A DNA stretch of 64,000 nt from Carex sylvatica (lineage: Eukaryota; Streptophyta; Magnoliopsida; Poales; Cyperaceae), in the NCBI GenBank assembly GCA_964058845.1, contig CAXKVR010000091.1, positions 284,302 to 348,301 on the forward strand. Reading direction: 5' to 3'. The notes under the pieces are model-generated. The model searched no databases. It saw only the letters and a program-made list of their open reading frames with translations, and was not told the DNA's origin. Each line of letters starts with the position of its first letter. Within the stretch, counting starts at the first letter, position 1. Positions 43,613 to 57,429 of the stretch are shown here, in pieces. Made by a program: the position numbers and the translations under genes.

Positions 43613-46600
43613 TCATGTTTAATTTACAAGTGATTTTCTTTTCGTAATATTTGACACTCTTATTTTTTGAAATTACAGACTAATGCCATTTGCCATAAGA
43701 AGTATTGTTTTTCTTATTTGACACGGCGCTGTCCCAATAAAGGTAAAGAAATCTTTGTTAGATGTAGTAAGCTCTTTTATAACAGGGATAAGAGTTTTGG
43801 ACTTTTACTTAATTAATACTGTACCATTAGTTGGTATAATATATTCCATCAACCCGGGAAGCAATCACCTACTTGTGGCTAATTTTATAATTTCACTATG
43901 CAGCGGACAACAAATCAAAGCGTATTGTAACTGATTTAGAAGTATAATGCAGAGGGCAAATATATAATTTTATTTTTAACATATTTAGAATTTTCTGTAT
44001 TATTTAATTTAGAAGTATTTCCATTTCTTGAAGCATACAATTTTTTTTTTAATGAAGCAATTATTTATTTTTAATTTTCTGCCTTAATGTTGTTGGTTTA
44101 ACAAAATGTGAAGCGCCTGTTGTTTTTTGTAAGTAAAAAAGACCACGGTAAAAATAATGTTGACAATATTCCTCCCAACCTATATAAAATATACATAATA
44201 TTTCTGAAGGATGCATTAAACATAGTAGGTCTTTTGTTGAAGCTATAGAATAATAACCGCAAGATAGTAAAAATGCAAATTGACAAACTTTGCTATCTTT
44301 CTTTGTACTAATAAGTGGGACAGAAGGATCAACTTTTCATAACCGCTTAAAAATCTAATTTATTCGTTTAAAAAAATTAGTGAATAAAAAAAATTAAGCT
44401 CACAATGTTTGAAATTGTCTCTGTGTAAAAATAAACGATGAAAAAATTAGCAGGGCCAAAAACTCACAACTTGATGCAAAAGTAAATTTTGGTATGTCAA
44501 ATAAACTTTAAAGCTTTAGCGGTTCCCTAAAATCTTGAATTAAAATGTGCGGTACATGAAGTACTTGACATATTGCAAATATTTACTTTTTATGTTGAAA
44601 ATGCTACAAAAACTTGAGTGGAGCATAAAAAAAAGTTTATTTAAATTAGCGGTTAACATTGTAAAAAAATTGGCATCTCCGATAAAAAGTTTGTTAAAAA
44701 TGAAAAGCGTCACGATGAGAACAAAACAGAATTAACGAGCAGTTATTAAGAAATCAAGGTGCAATTTTTTTTTTCGGCAACATATTTTATGGTTGCAATA
44801 ACAATTAATATAGTAGCAAAAAGATATTTTCGGGCAACCAAACATTGGTTGCAATAAAATAAATAAGGCACGCAACTTATACCAAACCAATTGTTAATAA
44901 AATACCTTAATGAATTCAAAAGGGCATGCCATGAATTGAAACCGATCAAACCATCAAAGGCTTGTTAGACTGCCACTAAGACCTTCTGATACTAGGTCTG
45001 AAATAAAAAGAATTGAAATGGAAGATAAAGAACTAAATTAAAAAAAAAAGGTTAAATCAAGCTGTAGTAATGATTTTTTAGGTTTAGAAAGTTTATAGGA
45101 AAAAAAACAGTCAGAAAGACAGAAGATCAAAAAGAAAAATAAGGGCAATGCAGCCACATTAACTAAGACTGTGCTCCAGAGCTTTGGAAAGGAAGGGGTG
45201 GGAAGGGGAGGATAAGGGAGGAGAGAATTTAAGCGCATTCACTTGCACCAGATATATACACTGAGGTAATGCAGGTCATGCGTTAAGTTTTGATTCTATC
45301 TTATATTTTATTTAAATACAACTCTTTTGCCCTTATATCAGTAAAAAGGAGTTTTTACAATTTCTGATCTTAATCATCACATTAGGCCAAAGAGCTGAAA
45401 ACAAAATTGAATATAATATTACAATTTACAAATAAATATTAAGTCTTTTGTATGCAGTACTCTGTACCAATGTGTTGCACATAGGTTGCACCTGATTTGC
45501 ACTGGAATCAGCCCAGTTGTGCCCGTAATTGTATTGGTTCCGTTCTTCATTTTTCTAATAAGTCAGTAATGAAGAAAGTAATATGTTGCAAGGGCATGGC
45601 AAATTACTTGATAGAACACTTATATGTATTCCATAATATTGTAGGTCAAACTGAACACATTTGTTTGAATCATATTTTGGAAGGGAAGAATAGATAGCAC
45701 TGTGCCAGAATGGTCTTGGAAACCTATGTGATATCCCTTTTTTTCCTAGATAATTTTTGTTTGTTTTAGGTTCTATGAAATCCCTTAAGGCATCACTCAG
45801 AGCTTCAAATGAAACATGACCAGTTCACATTTGCTTATATTTTTGGTGCAGGGGTACTTTTAATTGCTGAGGCATCACTGAGAGCTTCAAGGCTGCAAAT
45901 CATAGTTCATGAGAATTTAATTTTGATCCAATCAATTCATTAATTTCTTTTCTTATGTTGCTAAAAATCCAGTGACTGGTCTAACATATCTCAGATACGG
46001 AGAGCAGGCGAAGGGGCACTGATCTCTCAAAACAAAATAAAAGAAAAGAGGGGTCATCACTGTTAGTGGGTTTGAGGTCTCGTTGCATGGATCTCCAAGT
46101 TCTATCGAATGGTCTAGATGTTGGCCCATTGGGCATCGGAACACCCCCGCTTCCTTCCAACAGATTTATGTGGATGGGTCCATGGGTGTGAATTTCTATT
46201 TTGACATCTTTGGTATCTGGTACCTACAAATGGTTGGTTGCCAATTCTATTCTACTGGTTAATTTTGTTGTATTAGACCAAGGTTAGTATCAGTACCAAA
46301 CTATTGACAATTTTGCCCATAGTTGTAATAAGACACCCCCACCCTCGAAAACAAAAACATAACTCAGCAAAAATTAAAACAAATGAGAACTTCAATATTG
46401 TTCTGAGTTTGCATGTATTGGTTAGAATATGATTTGGTTTGTGGCTCGTTTGTTCATGCAACTTAATGTTCTAGTATTGGAGTGTTGTTTGCAAATTAAA
46501 AAAACTAACTGTTTGTGCTTTCTCAAGGCCAGTACATCACCACATGGCTAGAGATTGACATATCTCTTTTCTCATCTGATAACGAGCCATAAACCTGTCT

Positions 46601-49390
46601 CTTCGTTCTTGGTTTTTCACTATCTCTTGCAGTCAAGTTCACAACAGAACTTGCTTTCTACAATAGAAATAAAAAAAGAAAAAGATAAACAATCAGTATA
46701 ATCCACCAAGTTTCTCGTCTGCTTTTGGGAGGAAAACAAAATAACAGAAGTAAAGAGGCGTGAAAAGAAAAGGGTATAATTTATATATCCGCCGGTGGGC
46801 CCTTATTACCCTCGGCTACACCCTGATTTTGAGGTGACATTTGAGTAATGAAGTCACGCTCTCTTCCATTCCCTCTCTTCTGATTTTATTTTACAGAGCA
46901 TATAACATTTCGTTTTTTTCCTTGCCTTACCCTTCGCTCCCTTCCAGTACGCCTGTCTGAAGCACAGAGTAAGTTATTTCCTTAAAAATAACCTCTTATC
47001 CATGTAGAAATCATTAAAATACCAAATCTACTCTTCAGCTTTCTAAACAACCCTGATTTGCTACGGTGTATGCATCTACACCAATTTTAAGCAACCCATT
47101 AAGTACATCAATTTTCAACCACTTAGATTACCCATATTACAAAAAAAAAAAAAAAAAAATCTGAAACAGTACACTATCCAATGCTAAATTTTACCTTTCT
47201 AACAAATTATTCAGCACATGAATTATAAGTGAAACTAATTTTGTATTTATTAACATTTTTTATTCATCTACATATATATTTCTATTAATAATTCAACACA
47301 ACTACATAAAATGATAAAATAAATAGATTACATACCTAAAAAGGACATTGGATAACATCAGTTCGCAAGCCCAGTGGGGATACGTACCACACCACACGTG
47401 ACCGGCTGCAATGGAACAACATATGATTCACTGTCACTTGCTCGGATTTGTTATTACTTGAGCAAAGGTATTGGAAATCATAAGTCATTTTAATGCAAAG
47501 ACAATATATCTACTTTCACAGCACATGTCATTTTAATTATTTTGCAGTTGGAAGGTTGCTAATAACCCTCCCAATCCATATATTATACAATATATATTTT
47601 TAAAAATAAGCAACAATTTTGATTGTGTATTATACGTTTATACTTCAAGCAAAAGACAATTCTGCCCCTAAGAACTGAGGATTTGTGTTAGCAACAACTT
47701 ATGTATTGGCAATTTTGTCATAACTTAATTAAAACATCCAATTATTGTTTTGTCTATAAATAATTTAAGTTTCAAAAAGTTTGATAATAAAAATAGTAAG
47801 AATAAGAAAAGTTAATGGTTCCTTTTGCAAATCAGAACTAGTAATTGTACAGTATCTACACATAACACCCAATAGTTCATATATTTGCAGTTATCTTTTT
47901 TTATTTTGAAAACCTGATAGAAGCTATTTTGCAGTTGTAAACGAAAAGAAGTAGTAGCTATTTCAAAATATCACACTAATCAACATGAACTCTTACAAAA
48001 AAAAAAAGGTATATTATTTCTAAACTTCTTGAGTTTAGATCGGCAGATATCAAAGACAACCATAAAGCCCTAAACAGTACAGTATGTACCAACGAGCAAA
48101 TACAGGTACTTGTGTTGCTAGTATGGTTCTGTCGGTTCATAATCAATACAACTAATTGACCCTTTTGAGCCAATTAACAAACATTGTTGTCACCCAATCA
48201 TCTAGATACTTTGTGACAGAAATGATAAAAACTTTACCATTGTTCCCTCAAACTCCTTCCCAAATCAGCTCAATACTAAATCTTTTAATAAATCTCTTCT
48301 TTAAAATTCGAGAAAAAATTAACTTGATAGACTTCATACCTTGTACACGCACTCAGCTAGCACCACAAGACAGAGTTCTTGCAACTGTTTTTGCCGTCAC
48401 TGGAGGTCGTCCCTGATCCGCCCCTTCTACTCCTCCCTTCACTTCCACAGGGGCCACTGCCATTGTCATCAATTCCATGTAGGAAGTCCTGGAGTATTTC
48501 TCGGCTGCAATACCAATTAATTTTGTAGCAACAGTTAAAATTTGGGGCAATACCAATTAATTTCGGGCAACCAATTAATTTCGTGGAAATTGAATTAATC
48601 GGTAGCAATAGTTAAAATTTGTCGCAACCAACTACAATCATGGCAACATCGTTAATTTATTGCATCGATGTTCTTTTTTAGTTGCAATAAGGTGTTGCAC
48701 ATATTGAATACGTTGATTTTAGGTGAAAGTACGTACCTTATTAATAGAGCCAAGGGAAAGCGTGGATGAATATGCCGAAGGAGGAGGACATAAGGTTTTG
48801 GGAATAGTGGATGCTGGGTTGGAGATAAGCGGAGGAGAAGAACAGAAAAGAGGTGAGTGGTGGAGGAGAAGGGAAAAGAGATGAGTGGAAGAGGAGAAGG
48901 GGAGGAGACAATCAGAAGAGGGAGAAGGGAGGGTGAACGGAAGACTCTTGAAGGAGGTGGCAAGGAGGAGAGTAGCTGGTTAATTTTTAGAATTGTCGAT
49001 GCAAGAAGAAGATGAAGAAATGGAGGTGAGCGGTAGAGGAGACAGAAATATACGTGACCTGTCACAGAATGTTGTTTTTCATCTTTACCCTCTCAAAGTT
49101 AAAATTTAACTACACGTGCAAATATACGTGACCTGGAGGCACTTAGCAACGAACATAGATGTTGCGATAACAACAATATCGGTTTTATTTTCGGGTTACC
49201 ACGGAATTTTGTTGCAATAATAATTACATCTAAAACCCAAAGCAACAGAATTAAGTGCTAGAATAGAAAAATAAGTCATGCGCCAACATACAAACACTAG
49301 CAACAGTGGAATCATGGGTGTTTGAAATCATGGGAACATCCCATGTTATTACAACAGAACAGTTCAAAAGACTAACAAGAGGAACAAAAT
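43613..49390. other. Mostly unassigned, CACTA-1 tail and unknown repeats
   Basis: No supported gene. Words of the GGTTGCAATAA / TAGCAAC type cluster at 44,775-44,860, 48,500-48,690 and 49,145-49,230, like subterminal repeats of some DNA transposon, perhaps CACTA-1's right side, but no terminus was found. 47,133-47,158 is a poly(A) run. 48,750-49,050 is GGAGGA-rich, giving long Ser/Pro/Leu readings on the minus strand that are compositional. A short open stretch at 45,953-46,144 (minus) is not recognised. Confidence 0.35.
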
Positions 49391-49396
49391 AGGTTT

Positions 49397-49906
49397 TTAA
49401 AGCAAGTCATGATAAATAGCGAAAAGTTGATCCCTAATTAGCATGCAACATTGGTACCAGTTGCATACTCGTACCATCATCAGGCATAATAGCAGCAAAA
49501 AGCAGGGGGGCATTGTCTGAATGGGCACCATATCCATATCTTCAGGGATCCAAAGATGAGTAAAAATGTCCACATGTCTCTTTTTGTTACCTAGCCAATA
49601 ATCCAACAAAGAACAAATTAGTAAAATCATTTGTCTTATGAAGGAAATGCATTTATTATCAAAGAAAATTGAATTTCGAGTGGTCCATATGCTCCAGCAG
49701 ATGGCGCTAACCACCATCAGCATATCTTGTCTTTGTTGGAGAGGCAAAGTCATGGCAAAATGTTGTATCTCTTCTAAAGATTGCCATTCAAAATAATTTT
49801 TTTGGAAATTACCCCTCCAAAACCAAATATGAGATAAGTAAGGGCATTTAAGAAAAAGATGTAAGGTTGTTTCTTCTCTCCCAATATGAGAGCAAAAAAG
49901 ACACAT
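49397..49906 (-). pseudogene. LINE zf-RVT and C-terminal fragment
   Basis: CLFCSHIGREETTLHLFLKC and CWSIWTTRNSIFFDNK match the zinc-binding and C-terminal part of plant LINE ORF2. A second frame at 49,774-49,998 carries the same region with a shift. No RT core is seen upstream, so only the 3' end of this LINE survives. Confidence 0.75.
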
Positions 49907-50064
49907 AACATCACCTTGCCACTTAGTTGCAATGTGTTGTTACAATATATCATATCTGGTGTAGCGTAGAGATCACATCCAACTATTTGGATTGACATTT
50001 TGGACTTTGAAAATTAAAAAATGACTTAGTTGCACAAGATCTCAGAAACAATCTCTTTGATATT

Positions 50065-50074
50065 AGTCAATCTC

Positions 50075-50126
<52 letters not shown>
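50065..50126. repeat. (TA)n and (GA)n microsatellite
   Basis: Alternating TA followed by GA repeats at the left border of the fold-back element. A second (TA)n lies at its right border near 50,530. Confidence 0.9.
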
Positions 50127-50128
<2 letters not shown>

Positions 50129-50528
50129 GACTAAATTGCTACTACTAGCACTTTGACCTAAGTGCATACGGAGTCAAATTTTAGTATTTGATGTTCAAAC
50201 AATAAATTCAAACTATTAGATATTCAATCTATATTAAAATGTGCTTAGAGACCCAATTTTATATTTTTTGAAATTTTTTAATATTTATTAAGCTAGTTCT
50301 AAAACCGCTGTTTTTACTAAATTTCTGCAGCATTGAAAAATAACGGTTTTCAAACAGCTTAATAAATAGTAAAAAAATTTAAAAAAATGTAAAATTTGGT
50401 CTCCAAGCACATTTTAATATAGATTGAAAATCTAACAGTTTTGATTTGTTGTTTGAACATCAAATACTAAAATTTGACCCCACAAGCACTCAGGTCGAAG
50501 TGCTACCGGCAGCAATTTAATCATACTA
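50127..50528. mobile_element. Fold-back MITE C
   Basis: TATGACTAAATTGCTAC at the left pairs with GCAATTTAATCATA at the right, and the inner arms share TTTGATGTTCAAACA and AAATTTTAGTATTTGATG. About 402 bp, no coding content. Similar in layout (internal TTTACTATTTATTAAGC) to MITE D at 51,747, so probably the same superfamily. Confidence 0.75.
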
Positions 50529-51070
50529 TATATATATATATATATTAGCAAACGTTAGATAACAAATTTTACAGTTTTGAGAGACATGGAAACGTTAAAA
50601 ACCATTCCCAAAAGAAACATAACTAAAATAGCTAATAACTCCATTTAAATAAATGACTGACAATAGTAGAATCATACTCTTATAGAAGAAATCAGTTGAA
50701 ATCATCCATGAAGTACATGTGGCCGAATACAATAATAGCAATAGAGGCCGTACCCAAAACAATCACGGTGATTGCTTCATTTGCCGAAAACAATCACGGT
50801 GAACACATTGAAAAGAATGTGAATATATTTGTATGTTTTGTCACATTTTGTTGTTGATCATATTTATTTCGTTTCATTTTGTATGTGGCTATATACACTT
50901 CACAAGTACCAAGCTTAAGATGGACTAATTTCACAATAAACATATTTGTAAATGGCATATTTTATAAAAAAAATTATTATCCAACAAAATACCTTAGTAT
51001 GTAATTCTGTCGATTCGATTTAAACGAGTTAAACGACTTTTCAGCAGGAAATGTGGACCAATTCTATAAC
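50529..51070. other. No gene seen
   Basis: AT-rich sequence with an 'acaatcacggtga' direct repeat (50,758 and 50,789). Nothing else recognised. Confidence 0.4.
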
Positions 51071-51324
51071 CCATGTTTGGTTGTGGCCTAAATCTAAGGA
51101 GGTCTAAATTGGTTATTCCAACTTAGGCCGGTCTAAATTATTCATATTTGGTTGAGGTTTACAGTTAAACCATAGCTTAAAGTATTTCTTGTAATTTGGT
51201 TAGAGTTGGTGGAGAACTAAAATTTTGAAAGCCTAAATTGGTTAATTATTTATAATAAGATACTAATTATATAATATTAATATATTAATAATATCCGTTA
51301 TATATTATTATAAAATTTATTTAA

Positions 51325-51607
51325 TATATTAATAATATAAAATATTAATTATATATTAATAATATAAAATATTAATTATATATTAATAATATAAAATATT
51401 AATTATATATTAATAATATAAAATATTAATTATATATTAATAATATAAAATATTAATTATATATTAATAATATAAAATATTAATTATATATTAATAATAT
51501 AAAATATTAATTATATATTAATAATATAAAATATTAATTATATATTAATAATATAAAATATTAATTATATATTAATAATATAAAATATTAATTATATATT
51601 AATAATA
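51325..51607. repeat. 27-bp AT-only minisatellite, about 10 copies
   Basis: The unit ATTAATTATATATTAATAAT plus ATAAAAT repeats with a strict 27-base period (for example starts at 51,344, 51,371 and 51,398), almost without variation. Confidence 0.95.
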
Positions 51608-52086
51608 ATTATTAATAATAAAATACTAATTATAAAATTATAAATTAATAATAATTATTAATAAAATATATTAATTATATAATATTATTAAAATAATTAT
51701 TTAATATATTAACAATATAAAATATTAATTATATAATTATAATATTGAGGTTGGCTACTATGCTTATATAAGCATATCTCCACATATGCTTATAACTCAT
51801 TTTTGTATTTTCAATGTTCAAATGGTCGATCGGAACCGTTCATCTTGTTCTCCATATTAATATATTCTTGGAGACTAAATTTTACATTTTTCTGAATTTG
51901 TTTACTATTTATTAAGCTAATTTGAAAATTTCTGATCCAACGGTGGCTTCTGATTTTACTGTTTTGTTAAGCCACCGTTGGATCAGCGATTTTCAAAGTG
52001 GCTTAATAAATAGTAAACAAATTCAGAAAAATGTAAAATTTAGTCTCCAAGAACATATTAATATGGAGAACAAGATGGACAGTTCT

Positions 52087-53210
52087 TGTGACATTATGAA
52101 TTTTATATATAATAAATAAAACATTTACATAAGGGCTTATTTGTAAAATTATCAAAGTTTGGTAATATTAAAAATATGGAGGGGTATATGTGCAAAATTC
52201 CAATTATTAAACTTTTTACCTTTCTTCTTCTTTCAATTTCCACCGAAACATTTGAGAGGAATTCGTGAGGTTAGGGTTGGCCGAACCAAAAAGGGAAAGA
52301 GAGAGAGAGAGAGAAATCGAGCGCGGAAACTGATCGAACTTGTCGGAAAATCGAGATTCGAGCTGAATTGACGATCCTTGATCGATTCTAAAGCTTTAAT
52401 TTGGTATATTTTTCTCCTTTGCAATTTCTTGGAAAACCTAATTCAATTGATTTGCTATATTTTTGGTGAAATTCGAATTTGAATTTGATTTGAAACGTTA
52501 TAACTCGATAATCGGATTGATTTGCTTGTGGAATTTGGAATTGAACCAGGATTTTGGGGTTGGGTCGTAATGGAAATGAATTTTGGTATTTTGTCTGTGA
52601 AATTCGGGAATTTATCGAGTTATAACTTCGTAAAACATTCGATTCTTGTTATTTGGTTAAACCTACCAATTGAATTTGGAATTCGAATTAGGGTTTGGTC
52701 TTTATTTTGAAATCCTTGAATGGTGTTAATTATCGATGATTCTAGCTATGTAGATACCTTGAATTTGATAACCGTAACAATATATGTTAACCGATCGAAT
52801 CCCGATCGAAAAGAACCGAAAACTAAACCGAAAACTAAACCGAAAACCTAAATTTTGTGTAATGTTGCGGGCCGCAATAACTTATCCTACGGGCCGCAAG
52901 GAGAAAAGGTACTTAACCAAATTGGAAGTGTGTTGAGCAGTAAGGGTTGCGGGCCGTAAGCCAATTGTTGCGGGCCGCAAGCCAAGCAGGTCTCCCGAAG
53001 TGCTCTTGGACTTTTCGGGTGTCATTCGGTTGCGGGCCGCAAGGATCATGACTCCGGGTCGCAAGAGGTGAGGAAAAGAATTCGGGTGCTCAGTTGGGAG
53101 CTCTGCGGGCCGCAGCAAATTGGCCTCGGGCCGTAATACAAAATGCAGAATGCCCTACTTGATCCTTGTGTCCATTTAAACCCTAATTTCCTTGAACTTA
53201 AGTATGAACC
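52087..53210 (+). repeat. Old Tekay LTR, 5' part only
   Basis: 1,124 bp closely matching the first part of the solo LTR at 19,053, including TGTGACATTATGAATTTTAT. It stops at AAGTATGAACC, where the younger LTR (TGTGACATTATGAAATTTAT) begins. In the solo LTR the same position continues TATATAAATAAGACCC. Confidence 0.9.
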
Positions 53211-55713
53211 TGTGACATTATGAAATTTATAATAAATAAAAATATTTACATAAGGGCCTATTTGTAATAAACATTTTCAAGTTTGGTAATATTATGAAAA
53301 TGGAGGGGTATATGTGCAAAATTCCAAATATTAAGTAAATTCCTTTCTTCTTCATTTCATTTCCACCGAATTAAAAAGCAAAATACGGGAGGGTTAGGGT
53401 TAAAGCCGAACCAAGAAAGGGAAAGAGAGAGAGAGAGAGAAATCGAGCGCGGAAACTGATCGAACTGACCGGAAAATCGAGATTTGAACTGAATTGACGA
53501 GCCCTGATTGATTCTAAAGCTTCAATTTGGTATATCTTTCTCCTTTGCAATTTCTTGGAAATCCTAATTCGTTTGATTTATTATATTTTTGGTGAAATTC
53601 GATCGAATTTGATTTGAAACGTTATAACTCGATAATCAGATTGATTTGCTTGTGGAATTTGGAAATGAACTAGGGTTTTGGGGTTGGGTCATAATGGAAA
53701 TGAATTTGTGTGTGAAATTGTCGGAAAATCGAGTTATAACTTCGTAAAATATTCGATTCTTGTTATTCGGTTAAACCTACCGATTGAATTTGGAATTCGA
53801 ATTTGGGTTTGGTCGTTATTTTGAAATTCTTGAATTGTGTTGTTTCCTCGATGATTCGAGAGCTACCGATACCCTTAAATTGATAACCGTGACTATATAT
53901 GTTAACCAATCGAACCCCGATCGAAAAGAATCGAAACTAAACCGAAAACCTAAAAATTGGTGTAATGTTGCGGGCCGCAACAACGTCCCTTGCGGGCCGT
54001 GAAGGGGTCCAGTACTTAACCAAATTTGGAGTATGTTGAGCAGTGTTGGTTGCGGGCCGCAAGTCAAGCAGGTCTTTTGAAGTGCTCTCGGACTTTTTGG
54101 GTTTCATTTGGTTGCGGGCCGCAAGGGCCATGATTGCGGGCCGCAAGAGGTGAGGAAAAGAATTGGGTGCTCAGCTGGGAGCTTTGCAGGCCGCAACAAA
54201 CTGGCTTCGGGCCGCAATACAAATGCAGAATGCCCTAATTGATTGGTTTCCTTTATTCTAACCCTAAACCTTGGAACCATGACCTAAACTTAAGTAAATA
54301 GGACCCGAATACGAACCTTAAACCGTGTTTAACCTAATTTAACTCGTGATAACCTATCGGATATTAATCAAACGCTTTAATCGAATTTAACGTGTAAAAT
54401 AGGTGGTAATCGGACGAGGCATCAGATCTCAGGATCGTTCGAGACACCTGAGTCTTAGGCGAGTGTGCTATTACTCAGGTGCGGGGTTTCTGGACTTGTT
54501 TGATATTTTATATTCAGAAATTAAACTGTGTTTCGATTCATATGCATTGCATTGCCCAAATAAAGTGAAACTCGAATTGTTTTATCTGATTGATTTGCAT
54601 GCTGGTATGGTTATTATTTGTGTTGATCTGAATGATCTGATTTTGGAATTAAAGTCACCGTCCTTTATATCACCATCGGTTGGTGGATATGGTATTATTG
54701 TCATCCACCGTGATGACGTCACCCAGGGGGTGAATCCGGATTTGTCAAAGTCTATGCATGGAACTTTGACGCCCAGTGTTCTAAAGCTTTAGATCGTCTG
54801 GCCCTCGGCAGTTCCCAGTACCGGTTGGGACGAGGGGTAAGTGACTTTGTATTATGATTTTGGTTATGGGTGACTGTGTATCGGAGGCATTACCCAGGGG
54901 GTAACGCATTTGGATGGTCAATTGGATTTATATGGATTTTCCGGATATGAATTGGAACCAGACTTTTAATTAAACAGTTAAGCCTGTAACTACAGATAAG
55001 TGTCATGAGAAAAGGTTTTACCTGGCGCAGCCGTCTGTAGGTGTCTGTAACCCTACAGATGAGTGGGAACGAATTGGGGTCCGGTTTGGTGGAACATCTG
55101 TAGTTACTACCAGATATTCTGAAATCGAGTTAAACCAAACATTGTGTGCTTGAATTTCATCTTGGCAATTCCTGATTTGTGATTTCATTTGAATAAATGT
55201 TGTCGGGTTTGTGCATTTATGTTTATATATGATTATAAACTGATCTGAGCTTTATTTGTGTTTACTTTTTGAATATAATCTGTGATTGCAAGTCCAGGGA
55301 CGATTTGTGGCAATTTATCGCACTGAGAATTCAATTCTCATCCCCTCTTTTGGGTTAATTTTTCAGGTACCGGTTCGGCGGATCCGAGAGAGACACGAGG
55401 TCGGTAGGCCTGGTTTCACCGCTGCCTAGATTGTCTGGTATTGTGACTAGAGACATGTATATATTTATGTTTTGATTGTATATATATATATATATTCTCT
55501 ATGTCATCCTGTGATGCGTATCCATCGAGATACGGGTTTGTATGATATTACCTGACCAGTTGGGATTTGTGAACTGTTTTTCTTAGTTATTTGTTTGTTT
55601 TGTTGGTGTGTTTTACTTTTTATTATATCGTAATTGCCTTGTAGGCATACGGGCAACCGTATGTCTACGGCAGGAAGCACCCGTCACGCCTCGTGGGGCC
55701 GCGGGGTGTGACA
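53211..55713 (+). repeat. Young Tekay 5' LTR
   Basis: 2,503 bp, TG...CA ends. Its first 1.4 kb is nearly identical to the 3' LTR at 60,514 but its last part differs from it at several sites (for example a longer TATATATATATA and CATCCTGTGATG near 55,490-55,510). Confidence 0.93.
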
Positions 55714-55741
55714 GGTCTCCTTCCCTGGTTGGTATCAGAGC
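55714..55741 (+). other. Primer binding site TGGTATCAGAGC
   Basis: TGGTATCAGAGC at 55,730-55,741, 16 bases after the LTR end, complementary to the 3' end of initiator tRNA-Met. Confidence 0.9.
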
Positions 55742-55890
55742 ATGATTTAGAACCTGAACCAGACTTGTTTGGATACGAGAGTGGTATACGTATTACTGGG
55801 GGAGCTGGTGGCGCTGGAGGAGCGCCAGGTAGAGACCGGGATATAGATGACCGGCTGATTGCGGCCTACGAGAGAGGTCGCCAAGCAGAG

Positions 55891-57429
55891 ATGCGGGATG
55901 CAGCACCGGTGGCTCGCGGTGGTGCACCCGAAGAGTTTAGAGGGTTGTATGATTCATTTCTGCGCTTGAATCCACCGCGCTATGATGGAACCGGCGGGTA
56001 TGCGGCAGCCGAGGAATGGCTGGCGCAGATAAATGCGAAGCTGAATTTATGCCGCGCACCTGAGGATGACAAAGTAGAGTTAACTGAGCAGCAATTGGAA
56101 GGTGACGCAAGGTTCTGGTGGGACGGGGCCCGACGCAGTTATGTCGGGGAAGAAGCGAGAATTCCGTGGGAATGGTTTGAGCAGCAGTTCAACCGGAGGT
56201 TTCTGAGTAATATCCAACGTGAAGCGCTGCGGAGGAAGTTTCTGGAATTGAGGCAAGATGGGCGTCCGGTGGGGGATTACAATAGTGAGTTTCTGGCGTT
56301 GTCGCGTTATGCATCAGATATTCAGAATGACGTGGCAAGGTATCACAGGCACTATTTGGATGGGTTAGATGGAAATATATCGATGATTGTTGATACTCCG
56401 ACTGCTACGGAGTTGCAATCTATGATGGATCATGCGGAGCAGATAGAGATGCATGGTAAGCGGAGGAAAGAGCAATTGACTGAGAGAAATGTCAAACAGA
56501 AGGATGCTCAGAGTGGGCAAATGTCGAGGTCGAGGGGAGGACCATCATTTGCTAGACCCCCTCGGTCGAATATGGCGCCGAGACCCCCGTTTAGACAGAT
56601 CTCTATGCCGGGTTTTAGACCGGTGATTCCTTCGCAATGGTGCCGATCGTGCAATCAAGCGCACGACGAGGTTGAGTGTAGGCGCAAGGCTAGCGCTTGT
56701 TTCGTATGTGGTAGCGCGGGACATTGGGCGAGGGAGTGCCCGAATGCGCTTATGAGGATGCGAGGCGCTGGTAGCGCGGGAGGGTCCGCTAGCGTTGGGC
56801 GCGGAGCGCCGACGTGGCGTGGACGTGGTGCATCTCAAGCTGGCGGGGCTAGCGCTAGCAGGGCTAGCAGCGCCGGTAGCGTCGGCAGGGTTAGCGGTGC
56901 TGGCAGTGTCGGCAGGAACGATGGCAGGGCGGCAGCGGATGCGCTTAACATCGCTGGAACTTCGCGCAACGCTGCAACTGCGCTGGGAGATGGCCAGACT
57001 GACGTCATGACAGGTATACTCTCTATATCTGATCAGGATGCGTATTGTTTGATTGATACGGGGTGCAGCCATTCTATTGTGTCGAGGGAATTGGTAGAAA
57101 AAGGGAGTTGGCCAATTGAGACATGTAATCAAGTTGTAAATGTTCAAACCCCGTTTGGTTCAACTGATCAAGAAATCACCTTATGCCGAAACCGAAAGAT
57201 TAAGATAGATGGGAGGGAGTTCGAGGCGGACTTGTTGGTGATGGAGATTACAGGTTACGACGTGTTATTGGGTATGGACTGGTTGACGAGACACGCTGCT
57301 ACTATTGATTGTCCGCATCGTCGGATTCATTTCGCGAATTCAAGAGGTATGTCTTGCATACTCAATTGTAGAGAAATTGGGAAAGTAACACCGTGTATTT
57401 TGGCTGTAGAGATGAAACATTTGTTATAA
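55891..57429 (+). pseudogene. Tekay gag and aspartic protease
   Basis: The first in-frame ATG is at 55,891; the same frame is open from the LTR. Gag (to about 56,500) has FLRLNPPRYDGTGGY and ARFWWDGARRSY, typical of Tekay/Del chromoviruses. A CCHC zinc knuckle (CFVCGSAGHWAREC, near 56,700) binds RNA, and a Gly/Ala/Ser-rich linker follows. The protease active site is LIDTGCSHS near 57,050. A TAA at 57,427-57,429 ends it, but the frame continues unchanged into RT, so the stop is a mutation in what should be one gag-pol reading. Confidence 0.88.

Noticed and set aside
48652..49065. 137-codon minus-strand ORF rich in Ser/Pro/Leu
   Set aside because: Produced by a GGAGGA-rich tract; no start context, domain or neighbour supports it.
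56545..57147. 200-codon minus-strand ORF opposite gag
   Set aside because: Antisense shadow of the GC-rich gag-protease reading.
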